Shown here: positions 5,770 to 12,048 of the stretch, in pieces | Position numbering within the stretch: position 1 is the stretch's first letter | Layout of the letters: every line of letters starts with the position of its first letter | Origin: Anaerolineales bacterium UBA3940 | GTDB taxonomy: Bacteria > Chloroflexota > Anaerolineae > Aggregatilineales > UBA3940 | Reading direction: 5' to 3' | DNA: 12,048 bases | NCBI GenBank assembly: GCA_002385675.1 | Contig: DGDY01000142.1 | Span: forward strand, 1 to 12,048 | Translations under genes and position numbers: made by a program | Notes under the pieces: generated by a model | Seen by the model: the letters and a program-made list of their open reading frames with translations, nothing else | Told to the model about the DNA's origin: nothing | The model's database searches: none

Positions 5770-8441
5770 GAGTCTTCCTCCGTAACTTGTAGACCAAGCT
5801 CCCTGGTCAGAACCAGCGTATAAGGCGTGCCCTCAACCGGGCAGCGCCCCTCCCGAAATTCAGCGATACGGTGATGTTGCAGCTCCGTCTCTCGCCATGC
5901 TGCGGGCAGTTGGTGAGTGGGGGCATCGACGAGGGCCGGTACCAGCCGCCGATCCTGCACGGTGATGACACATTGCAAGATCTGCTGTATCTCTTCGCGG
6001 TCCGGCGCTGAACCGAAGTCAACCCATTGCCAGCCATCCGGGTCGAGCGCCGGACCGTTCGGAGTGTGGTGAAGGCAGATGACGGAAACGCCGGGGTCGA
6101 TCAGCCGTGTGAGCGCCCGGAACCGCTCGTGTGTGCTGGGGTCATCCTCGGACAGAGCCGGGTTGGGTTGGGTCAGGAGTCCTTCTGCATCGGGCGGGTA
6201 AATCTCGCGGATCTGCGCTTCGATAGCGTCGGCGACCTCCGTTGCCTGCATCTCGGCAAATGCCTGATCGAGTTCGTCCTGCATGGGCAGGGAGCGCCAC
6301 GCTTCACTGTACACACCCTCGATGAGGTCAATGGTGTCGTCTGGAAGCACAATCCTGTCTCTATCCTGCAGGTGAAGCCACGTCGCAAGAAGTGGGAACC
6401 GACCGTATATGTATTCATCCCCACGCCCGAAATGAGGGACGCCGCGTGCGTCGAACTCGGGCTGCCGTAGATACACGTATGGCACGGCGACGTGTAAGGG
6501 GCGCACTCGATCGTGCCGGTGCAGCCGCCCGACTCGCTGGATGAGCATGTCGATGGGCGGTATGTCGGTAATCATCAAGTCAAAGTCGAGGTCTAGGCTC
6601 TGCTCGACAACCTGCGTGGCGACGAGCACGGCGCGTTCGGGACGCCGCCCTGCCTTGCCGAACCGTTCCAGCACCTCGCGCTCGATATCCTGCCGCCAGA
6701 CAGGCGGGAATCGAGAATGGAAGAGCAGAAGATCGTCCTCGTCGATCACATCTTTAAGCAGGCAGTAGACCTGCTGCGCACGCTTGACCGTATTGCACAG
6801 AACGACGATGCAGCCGCCCATGTCATAGTGCCGGAGCACCAGTGCAACCAGATCTGCGTCATCGCGTCCCAGCCACTCCAGATGCACACTGCGAGACGGC
6901 AGATCGTCCACGGCCAGCCGTGTTGTGATAACCGTTGAGCGACTGGCAAGCGTCAGCCGGGGGTAGTCTGTCGAAGGCTCGACCGCCGTTTCCAGCTGTC
7001 CGGTGTATGCGCTAACCAGCCGGCGCCGAACGCTCTCTGGCAAAGTGGCAGACAGAATAATGACGGATGACCCCAAGGCACCCAGCCACTGCAGAAGCCG
7101 TTCGAACAGCGTGCTCATGTAGGTATCGTAGGCATGGACTTCGTCGAAGATCACGACCTTCTGGCCGAGGCCAAACAGCCGCACGAAGAAGTGGCGGGTC
7201 AGCAGCACGCCAAGCAGCGCCTGGTCCACCGTGCCGACGGCAAACGGGACGAGCAGTCCGCGCTTCTTCGGCATGAACCAGCGCAACACGTGGGCTGTAT
7301 CGTCATCTTCGAGATTTGCAGGCCGCTGTTCATCGGGTCGTATGCGCCACTGAGCCTGAGAGTGCAGCAGCCGGGGTGCAACCACCAAATCAGGGTAGCG
7401 CGTCCGCAGGAAGTCGCACGTGCGGTCATACATCTGGTTGCTCGTGGCCTGCGTCGGCATGGCGATATAGATGCCCTGCCCCCGGCCCATCTGCGTCCAC
7501 CGATCGGCCAGGTAGAAAGCGACCTCTGTCTTGCCGGTGCCGGTTGGGGCCTCGACAATGGCGAGCAGGGGCGGTTCGCTGCGCTCGGTGAAGTCGATCA
7601 CCTGCTGCTGCAGTGCATTGGGCCGGAAATCAGCGAACATCTCGGTGAACGAGAGCAGGTCACCACTGCTCTGCCACTCGGCCCAGCCGGTTGTCCGCAC
7701 GGCCATTTCGGCCTGTCGTCGGGAGAGCGCCGCATAGTCGGCCAGTGGCATCAGCTCGCCGTGGAATGGAAAGAATTCCTCCATCGAACCAATCCAGTCC
7801 ACCACGGAAGTCAAGCCCGACAGCACAGTGAGGAAAGCATTCAGTTTTCCTTGGTCCTCCGGTGAGAAGGTGACGCGGACATCGATGGGAGCGTCGAGCG
7901 TTTCTGCCAGCCCAGCAAATAGCTGTTCTCGTGCTTGCTGCCAGGCCTCATCACCACGGTTACGTCCGATGAGGCGCTGGGTTTCTTGTGGCAGCGGCCA
8001 GCTTCCGTGATGGCCGGCCACTGCCCGCGCGATTTGCTGAGCAGCCGGCACATCGAGCGCAGTTGACGTATGGAGGAGCCCGTGCCGGCGGTGACCAAGG
8101 GCGTCGAACGTCGCCCAGCCATGCGGTATCGTCATATCGACATGGCGTGACACTGCCATCCCGGCGGCGCTCAGAACGGGCTGTGCTGGCTTGTATTTGC
8201 CCTGGAAGACTGGATAGGCCTTTCCGATGTCATGCAGCCCGATCCAGAAGGCCAGCAGCCTGGCAGTCGTTTCATCACCCTGCCCAAGTGACTCACGGAA
8301 CCACCGGCGCATCCCGTCCCCGAGAGCCAGATCCCACATCGCCAGGGCGACCTGAGAAACGTCGATCAGATGGTAGATCAGCAGATGGATGCGGCCATCT
8401 TTGGCGGTTTTGGCCCAGAGAGAAGACAGGTACGGTGACAT
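5766..8441 (-). CDS. cas3: Cas3 nuclease-helicase, type I-E
   Basis: Cas3 is recruited to the Cascade R-loop, nicks the displaced strand with its HD nuclease and unwinds and degrades DNA 3'-5' with its SF2 helicase. The product is 891 residues from the ATG at 8441. HD domain residues are H24 (YHLID), H70-D71 (GLHDIGK), H107, H144-H145 (AGHHG) and D215. Helicase motifs are Walker A APTGTGKT (298-305), DEVH (433-436), SAT (464-466), a VATQVVEQSLDLDFD motif V region (607-621) and motif VI QRVGRLHR (635-642). A C-terminal domain follows. HD and helicase are fused in one chain, as usual for I-E. An in-frame start at 8507 would add 22 residues overlapping the regulator gene. The ATG at 8441 is preferred because CAGGAG (8450-8455) lies eight bases before it and the protein then starts MSPYLSSLWAKT, as family members do. 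All key residues are present. Confidence 0.96.
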   Translation of the reverse strand: MSPYLSSLWAKTAKDGRIHLLIYHLIDVSQVALAMWDLALGDGMRRWFRESLGQGDETTARLLAFWIGLHDIGKAYPVFQGKYKPAQPVLSAAGMAVSRHVDMTIPHGWATFDALGHRRHGLLHTSTALDVPAAQQIARAVAGHHGSWPLPQETQRLIGRNRGDEAWQQAREQLFAGLAETLDAPIDVRVTFSPEDQGKLNAFLTVLSGLTSVVDWIGSMEEFFPFHGELMPLADYAALSRRQAEMAVRTTGWAEWQSSGDLLSFTEMFADFRPNALQQQVIDFTERSEPPLLAIVEAPTGTGKTEVAFYLADRWTQMGRGQGIYIAMPTQATSNQMYDRTCDFLRTRYPDLVVAPRLLHSQAQWRIRPDEQRPANLEDDDTAHVLRWFMPKKRGLLVPFAVGTVDQALLGVLLTRHFFVRLFGLGQKVVIFDEVHAYDTYMSTLFERLLQWLGALGSSVIILSATLPESVRRRLVSAYTGQLETAVEPSTDYPRLTLASRSTVITTRLAVDDLPSRSVHLEWLGRDDADLVALVLRHYDMGGCIVVLCNTVKRAQQVYCLLKDVIDEDDLLLFHSRFPPVWRQDIEREVLERFGKAGRRPERAVLVATQVVEQSLDLDFDLMITDIPPIDMLIQRVGRLHRHDRVRPLHVAVPYVYLRQPEFDARGVPHFGRGDEYIYGRFPLLATWLHLQDRDRIVLPDDTIDLIEGVYSEAWRSLPMQDELDQAFAEMQATEVADAIEAQIREIYPPDAEGLLTQPNPALSEDDPSTHERFRALTRLIDPGVSVICLHHTPNGPALDPDGWQWVDFGSAPDREEIQQILQCVITVQDRRLVPALVDAPTHQLPAAWRETELQHHRIAEFREGRCPVEGTPYTLVLTRELGLQVTEEDS

Positions 8442-8446
8442 CGTCG

Positions 8447-9412
8447 CTACTCCTGATACAGGCGGGCGGCCCGGCTCATCTCGTGTGCGATCTGTGCTCG
8501 CAGCCAATCCGGAGCAAGCACTTCACAGTCTGCTCCCCAGCCGCGAATCCAGGGGATGAGCTCCTTGACGCCGGCCACCCGGACCAGCCAGTCCGCGCCT
8601 CCATCTGGCAGTTCCTCAAGGCGTTGGGAAGGATGCCACAGTGTCTCACGAACTCGCCGGGCGACAGACGGATCGCGAAAACGTAGATGAACGTCGGTCA
8701 GCTCCTCACCGTACCAGATCCCCCAGGCATGCTGTACCAGCTCGTCTACATTGAGGTCGGCGGGACGCTGGAACGTCTGCGTGGTGAGAGTCGCACGGAC
8801 AATTCGCTCGACCTTGAACGTACGCAGCGCGTGGTGCGTCAGGCTGTAGCCGAGTACGTAGACTCCCTCGCTCAGCACTGCGGGTTCGAAGAGGTAAGGC
8901 TGGATTTCGTACTGCGCGGGGCGTTCGGCCTGGAACTTCTGATACACAAACCGGACGGTGACCTGTTCCAACCAGCCCTGCACGAGCACTTCCCAGACGC
9001 GCGCGCGGTTCTGGTCGAGGGGGCGTTCACTACGAAGTCGGGTGAGCGAATCAATGAGGTCGGATGTCACCGGGTCGCGCAGCGCCAGGGCCAGCTTCTC
9101 CAGAGCGGTCAGCATGATAGGCGGTATGTGCGTCATCCGGCGGATCATGATGCGCAGGGCGAGGTGGAGCATTAGCGATTCCCCGGCGCTCAGGCGTACG
9201 TTGGTCAGGTAGGTTGCCCGGTCAATACTGTATCGATCACCGTCCTGGTAAATGGGGACGGTTTCCATCAAGTCCCGAAGATCACGCCAGACGGTCGTTC
9301 GGTGTATATTGAGTTGTTTGGCAAGCTCCTCTGTGGTTAGGCCACGTGGCGCGGCGAGTAACAGTTCCTCAAGTCGTTGAAGTCGCTGGGCGCGAACAAG
9401 GGCTCGGCTCAT
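8447..9412 (-). CDS. WYL-domain transcriptional regulator (HTH_11-WYL-WCX), CRISPR operon leader gene
   Basis: This is a 321-residue DNA-binding regulator of the DeoR-like HTH plus WYL class, which is frequent beside CRISPR-Cas and other defence loci. A winged helix-turn-helix occupies about 10-64, with the recognition helix in LTTEELAKQLNIHRTTVWRD (25-44) and a wing PIYQDGDRYSID. The WYL domain spans about 140-215: VTVRFVYQKF, EIQPYLFEP, the WYL-equivalent strand GVYVLGYS (183-190) and RTFKVERI (197-204), whose basic residues line the ligand pocket in the family. A WCX extension at about 238-312 (DVHLRFRDPSVARRVRE) follows. Known WYL proteins bind single-stranded nucleic acid or nucleotides and act as repressors or activators; which applies here is unknown. 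ATG at 9412 has AAAGGA eight bases upstream. Its TAG lies 5 nt before the cas3 ATG, so it is co-transcribed as first gene of the operon and may autoregulate. Confidence 0.93.
   Translation of the reverse strand: MSRALVRAQRLQRLEELLLAAPRGLTTEELAKQLNIHRTTVWRDLRDLMETVPIYQDGDRYSIDRATYLTNVRLSAGESLMLHLALRIMIRRMTHIPPIMLTALEKLALALRDPVTSDLIDSLTRLRSERPLDQNRARVWEVLVQGWLEQVTVRFVYQKFQAERPAQYEIQPYLFEPAVLSEGVYVLGYSLTHHALRTFKVERIVRATLTTQTFQRPADLNVDELVQHAWGIWYGEELTDVHLRFRDPSVARRVRETLWHPSQRLEELPDGGADWLVRVAGVKELIPWIRGWGADCEVLAPDWLRAQIAHEMSRAARLYQE
8450..8455 (-). promoter_or_regulatory. Shine-Dalgarno of cas3, decides the start
   Basis: CAGGAG on the minus strand overlaps the end of the regulator gene; the regulator stop TAG follows it directly, and the cas3 ATG at 8441 is eight bases downstream. 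This supports the 891-residue Cas3 over the version extended by 22 residues. Confidence 0.8.
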
Positions 9413-9443
9413 ATCGTTTGTCCTTTATAGTCTGGTTGGGGTC

Positions 9444-9475
9444 AGTATAGGATAAAGTGGTTGCAGGTACTGCAA
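9444..9475 (-). promoter_or_regulatory. Candidate promoter of the WYL-cas operon
   Basis: On the minus strand TATACT (complement of 9444-9449) is a good -10 candidate, about 30 bases before the regulator ATG and upstream of its ribosome site. The best -35-like hexamer, TTGCAG (9470-9475), is 20 bases away instead of 17 and matches consensus at only three positions. A weak or regulator-dependent promoter is therefore likely. TATCCT at 9449-9454 is an alternative -10 with a 15-base spacer. This is pattern reading only; no start site is known. Confidence 0.4.
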
Positions 9476-9476
9476 C
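9460..9476. repeat. Perfect inverted repeat, candidate operator of the WYL regulator
   Basis: GTTGCAG, a 3-base spacer GTA, and CTGCAAC form a perfect 7-bp dyad. It covers the -35 position of the presumed operon promoter and lies about 48 bases before the regulator start. A homodimeric winged-HTH protein commonly binds such a site, so control by the adjacent regulator is plausible, either repressing or activating from this position. That is inference from position and symmetry. Confidence 0.5.
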
Positions 9477-9488
9477 ATAGAATCGAGG

Positions 9489-9698
9489 ATGCAATTATCG
9501 TATCACACTTCGCAACTCGGTCAACTCGGTATACTATCAAAGGCATTACTAATTATGTTGAGGAGTGGGGAGCTTCCGCGAGAAGAGAGGCATCTGTGCA
9601 ACATCGCACAGGAAGTAGAAAGCGCGGAAGTAATGGCAAAAGCTGCGAGAACAACTTGCTACACCGAGGTCAAACGACGGGGAGGAAACGCGGCTTAG
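9489..9698 (+). CDS. Doubtful small hypothetical ORF
   Basis: A plus-strand frame of 69 residues, divergent from the regulator, starts MQLSYHTSQLGQLGILSK and ends VKRRGGNAA. I recognise no family, signal peptide or membrane segment. GAGG directly abuts the ATG, which is too close for a normal ribosome site. An internal ATG at 9555 has no better one. A TATACT at 9530-9535 lies inside the frame, so a transcript might start after the first ATG. The C-terminal half is charged and could be the remnant of a larger gene broken near the tRNA stub. It is most likely not a functional gene and is kept only because nothing else explains this stretch. Confidence 0.15.
   Translation: MQLSYHTSQLGQLGILSKALLIMLRSGELPREERHLCNIAQEVESAEVMAKAARTTCYTEVKRRGGNAA
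9513..9530. repeat. Perfect 9-bp tandem direct repeat
   Basis: CAACTCGGT occurs twice head to tail without a spacer, directly before TATACT on the plus strand. It could be a small operator or iteron-like element, or simply a slippage duplication; its position in the promoter-bearing gap is the only hint of function. Confidence 0.6.
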
Positions 9699-9754
9699 GA
9701 GACGTTATGCCCGCTAGAAGAGCAGAATCATAGCCCCACCAGACCATCGTATTG

Positions 9755-9790
9755 TCCGGTTGGTCACAGGTTCGAATCCTGTCGGGCCCA
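9755..9790 (+). pseudogene. 3' fragment of a tRNA gene (possible attachment-site scar)
   Basis: The stretch contains an intact T arm: stem ACAGG (9766-9770), loop TTCGAAT (9771-9777) and stem CCTGT (9778-9782). The 3' acceptor strand CGGGCCC and discriminator A (9783-9790) follow. A TTGGTC variable region and a TCCGG anticodon-stem remnant precede it, a combination seen for example in tRNA-Lys genes. The matching 5' acceptor strand GGGCCCG is absent at the expected distance. The D arm and a proper 7-base anticodon loop cannot be drawn, and no CCA is encoded. It is therefore not a working tRNA. Duplicated tRNA 3' ends are typical products of tyrosine-integrase insertion; that origin is inferred. 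The tRNA identity is uncertain. Confidence 0.65.
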
Positions 9791-9795
9791 CAAAC

Positions 9796-9820
9796 AAGCC
9801 CTGAAATGGGCTTTTGTTGT
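9796..9820. terminator. Hairpin terminator, probably bidirectional
   Basis: AAGCCC-TGAAAT-GGGCTT forms a perfect 6-bp stem with a 6-base loop (9796-9813). On the plus strand TTTTGTTGT follows; on the minus strand a T-rich TTGTTTGT follows. It lies about 30 bases past the stop of the minus-strand propeller gene and is probably that gene's intrinsic terminator. It also sits five bases past the tRNA stub, where an original tRNA transcript would have ended. Confidence 0.6.
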
Positions 9821-9843
9821 CCCGCCCCACAGCCACCTTCACT

Positions 9844-12048
9844 TCAATTGCTACCGTTCTCAACTCGCTCCAGCAGCGCAGGCAGGTCGACGAGGAGCGC
9901 ATTCCCCGCGAGGCCCTGTCGCCCTTCGCTGCCGGGGGCAATGTTGCCAGCGCTCGACGTGATTGCCCCGTAGCGCCCGTCAGGAGTGATGGCTCTGGAC
10001 CAACTCGGCCCATCTGGCAGTTGTACGCCCCAGCCCCGGCTGATGAGCACCGTGTGCCCCACCTCCCGATCGCGCACGTACACTTCAGGACAGTTACCCT
10101 GCGCGTAGTGCTGGCAGGTGATCGGACCCTCCGGTGTCAGGTTCCCGGCAAAGGAGTGAAAGAGCACATAGCGCCCGTCCGCAGATACGTAGCCCCCACC
10201 GCTGATCGCGTCGCCGGGCTCATCCTCATCACTCACGCTGATCATCTCCATCGTCCCCGCTTCCCGGTCAAACAGGTAGACATGCCAACAGGCCGGGAGC
10301 TCATCACCCGTATAGTTGATGCAGGATGGCACATCGCGCTCGACAAGACGAGGGGCGCCCGACTGGAACACGACGTAGCGGCCGTTAGCCGAGAGGTCGA
10401 CATGCGCGCTGCCTCCCTCGTGACCTGGCTGAACGCTGCTCTCGCCCTCGTCCTCAGGGTCACTCACCGGTTGGCTGATCCACTCTACATCACCGTCTTG
10501 CCGGTCAAACACATACATCTCACCATCTTCGATGAATGCCACGACGCGCCCATCGGCGGAGATATCTGCGGCGAGGGCTGCAGGGCTGATCTGGCTGATA
10601 GTGCCCGTCACGCGGTCGAGGAGCAGCGTGCCGCTATGCAGGTTCCCGCTTGCGGTGAAGACGGCATAGCGCCCATCTGCCGAGAGCGCAACGGATGGAT
10701 AGATGCGGCTTACACCGCCCATCGGCTCGCCGACAGCCGTGCGAGAGATAGTGCCAGTCAGCATATCGTAGAAGAACAGCGATCCGCACTCCTGCTCCGA
10801 GTCTGTCGGACAATCGGCACTGACATCGTCGCCTGTCAGATCGGTCGCCGAGGACCAGAACGCCGCTGTGCTGCCATCGGCAGAGAGTGCAATGCCGCCC
10901 CCCGGCGATCCCTCGACATGGCCGTCCTGCCCGACGTTGAGGGTCGTTTCCGTCTCGCCGTCTAACACCACGACGCGGTTCCCCTCCTGCAGCAGCACCC
11001 GGCTGCTATCCGCAGAGAGTTGAACATCGCCAACATTAGCACTCGGACCCGCTTCAAACACGTGACGGATCGGCCAGTTTGAGGGGGGTGGACTGCTGGC
11101 GCTGCCATCCGTCCACTCCGTGATGCGGTAGACGTAGATGCCAGCGTTCGAGTTATGGATGATGACGTACTCGCCCCACGTCGTCACGGTCGGATCGTAG
11201 CCGAAGAGAGGAGGAGATTCGAGGAGCCCCACCGCACGCGGCGCGGCCGGATCGCTGATGTCGGCAATCAACAACCGAGCGTTCTCGTCGTCGTAGTTGT
11301 TGGGCTGCGCGATGACAAACGCCAGGTCGCCGCTCAGCGCCACTTTGTATGCTCCCCTGAACTCTAAGCGCCCGACCACTTCGGGATTGGTTGCGTCGCT
11401 GGCGGAGACGAGCACCAGCCCGTCGAGGATAGAGGCCGCGGCGACGAGGTCGCCGTCAGCCGCGATGTGCCGGATGCCGGGCACCGACAACGAACCGACC
11501 TCTTCTAGCGAGGCAGCCTCGAGCACATGCAACTGCGCGTCGTCATTATAAAACAGATATCCGGCACCGAGAGCGAGCGTTCGCGCCTCTTGTGGTGTGT
11601 AATATCGGGCAGCCACCCGCGGAGCTTCCGCAGCGAGCAGGTCAACGGCGATGACGCGTTCATGTGTTTCGCGGGCGTACAGCCTGCCGTCCGCCACAAT
11701 GGGCTGAACGCTCCAGTCGAACGGCGTACCCGCCGGCTGTACATTCAGCAGGGCTGGTGCTTCTGGATTGGCCAGGTTAACGGTGTATAGATCCCCCCGA
11801 CCGCTTGTGAGGTAAGCCCGGCTGCCTTCCGCAGCAATACGGGCCTGTTGGGCCTCCAGATCGGCAAGACTCCCGAGTAAGTCAAGACCGGGCAGGCGGA
11901 ATGTTTGAAGCTCAATTGTCGAGCTTCCACGGTAACCGCTAGAGATGTCTGCGACCACTAAGATGTCGTTGCTCACCACGGCGCTGTCCGCCCATGTGAG
12001 GGGTTGGTACCTTGCAACTCGCTCCGGCATGGGGTCGGGCCACTCCCA
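9844..12048 (-). CDS. Beta-propeller repeat protein, LVIVD-like plus TolB/PD40-like repeats (N-terminus outside window)
   Basis: The reading frame is open to the window edge, so the protein is longer than the 734 residues seen; the ATG at 12030 has no ribosome site and is probably internal. Counting from that Met, residues 20-305 carry about six LVIVD-like repeats (such as RLLIADISDPAAPRAVGLLE at 252-271). Then a proline-serine linker SSPPPSNWP (312-320) occurs. Residues 335-700 carry seven PD40/TolB-like units around a core such as LSADGRYAVF (449, and near 338, 382, 490, 546, 615, 681), suggesting a second, seven-bladed propeller. Three blades each hold a cysteine pair, and these six are the only cysteines seen. 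That points to disulfides and export; the signal peptide would lie outside the window. No catalytic motif is seen; a binding or surface role is possible. It is unrelated to CRISPR and ends at a hairpin. Confidence 0.8.
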   Translation of the reverse strand, partial: WEWPDPMPERVARYQPLTWADSAVVSNDILVVADISSGYRGSSTIELQTFRLPGLDLLGSLADLEAQQARIAAEGSRAYLTSGRGDLYTVNLANPEAPALLNVQPAGTPFDWSVQPIVADGRLYARETHERVIAVDLLAAEAPRVAARYYTPQEARTLALGAGYLFYNDDAQLHVLEAASLEEVGSLSVPGIRHIAADGDLVAAASILDGLVLVSASDATNPEVVGRLEFRGAYKVALSGDLAFVIAQPNNYDDENARLLIADISDPAAPRAVGLLESPPLFGYDPTVTTWGEYVIIHNSNAGIYVYRITEWTDGSASSPPPSNWPIRHVFEAGPSANVGDVQLSADSSRVLLQEGNRVVVLDGETETTLNVGQDGHVEGSPGGGIALSADGSTAAFWSSATDLTGDDVSADCPTDSEQECGSLFFYDMLTGTISRTAVGEPMGGVSRIYPSVALSADGRYAVFTASGNLHSGTLLLDRVTGTISQISPAALAADISADGRVVAFIEDGEMYVFDRQDGDVEWISQPVSDPEDEGESSVQPGHEGGSAHVDLSANGRYVVFQSGAPRLVERDVPSCINYTGDELPACWHVYLFDREAGTMEMISVSDEDEPGDAISGGGYVSADGRYVLFHSFAGNLTPEGPITCQHYAQGNCPEVYVRDREVGHTVLISRGWGVQLPDGPSWSRAITPDGRYGAITSSAGNIAPGSEGRQGLAGNALLVDLPALLERVENGSN

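Larger units (their letters stand above)
9413..9843. other. Gene-poor gap between regulator and propeller gene
   Basis: These 431 bases separate the cas operon from the minus-strand propeller gene. In order they hold the regulator ribosome site and promoter area (9413-9476), a 9-bp tandem repeat (9513-9530), weak plus-strand reading frames (to 9733), the 3' part of a tRNA gene (about 9755-9790) and a hairpin terminator (9796-9813). The stretch 9413-9600 is more AT-rich than the genes on either side. No convincing conserved protein gene is seen. Confidence 0.6.

Noticed and set aside
7134..7865. 243-residue plus-strand reading frame opposite cas3
   Set aside because: It lies antisense to the helicase motifs of Cas3 and has no motif of its own.
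9733..9741. GCCCCACCA resembling a second tRNA 3' end with CCA
   Set aside because: No T arm precedes it; a short GC-rich match of this length is expected by chance.
9709..9790. A complete, slightly unusual tRNA gene starting at GCCCG
   Set aside because: GCCCG pairs with part of the 3' acceptor strand, but two outer pairs fail, the D arm is missing, and the anticodon loop cannot be closed at seven bases in about 82 nt.
9714..10013. 99-residue minus-strand reading frame containing GPTGFEPVT
   Set aside because: This peptide is the well-known false translation of the antisense of a tRNA T arm; the frame also runs into the end of the propeller gene and has no coding signal of its own.
9814..10965. 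Long plus-strand reading frame (383 residues) opposite the propeller gene
   Set aside because: It is the antisense shadow of a GC-rich repeat gene. The translation is rich in Arg, Ala and His with no recognisable domain, while the minus strand shows clear repeats.
1..12048. CRISPR repeats, insertion sequences or transposase fragments
   Set aside because: No regularly spaced 25-40-base repeats, no terminal inverted repeats with a transposase frame, and no integrase gene were seen on either strand.

Overview
The window is dominated by a complete type I-E CRISPR-Cas locus, all on the minus strand. A transcription unit starts near 9440 and runs leftward to 46 with nine genes in this order: WYL-domain regulator, cas3, cas8e (cse1/casA), cse2 (casB), cas7e (casC), cas5e (casD), cas6e (casE), cas1, cas2. 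Every junction is an overlap or a gap of 26 nt or less. Nearly every gene has its own purine-rich Shine-Dalgarno sequence placed in the end of the gene before it, so the set reads as one translationally coupled operon. All eight Cas proteins look full length, and the motifs that can be read by eye are present: Cas3 HD and helicase motifs, Cas1 Glu/His/Asp, the Cas6e catalytic-type His and glycine-rich loop. No CRISPR array lies in the window. It would be expected left of position 1, downstream of cas2, where only 45 bases remain.

The genes work as one immune system. Cas1-Cas2 acquire spacers. Cas6e cuts the pre-crRNA. Cas8e, Cse2, Cas7e, Cas5e and Cas6e form Cascade, which finds the target, and Cas3 is recruited to degrade it. 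The leading WYL regulator probably senses a nucleic-acid-related ligand or damage signal and controls its own operon. A perfect 7-bp inverted repeat with a 3-nt spacer (9460-9476), at the -35 region of the presumed promoter, is a candidate operator.

Right of the operon is a gene-poor gap (9413-9843). It holds the presumed operon promoter, a 9-bp tandem repeat, weak small reading frames, and the 3' part of a tRNA gene (about 9755-9790) whose 5' half is missing or unrecognisable. A tRNA 3' stub of this kind is a common scar of site-specific integration. The CRISPR-Cas operon could therefore lie inside an integrated island whose other end is to the left, but no integrase is visible here. A hairpin at 9796-9813 probably terminates the convergent-side gene to its right.

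The last gene (9844-12048, minus, N-terminus outside the window) encodes a repetitive beta-propeller protein. It has an LVIVD-like first half and a TolB/PD40-like second half, plus three matched cysteine pairs that suggest an exported protein.

Organism: a bacterium with a moderately GC-rich genome. Large LVIVD/PD40 propeller proteins together with a WYL-led type I-E operon fit Chloroflexota or a similar free-living lineage, but this is a guess from gene content. The core system is a known type. I see no wholly new system. The points worth a second look are regulation, the tRNA scar and the propeller.
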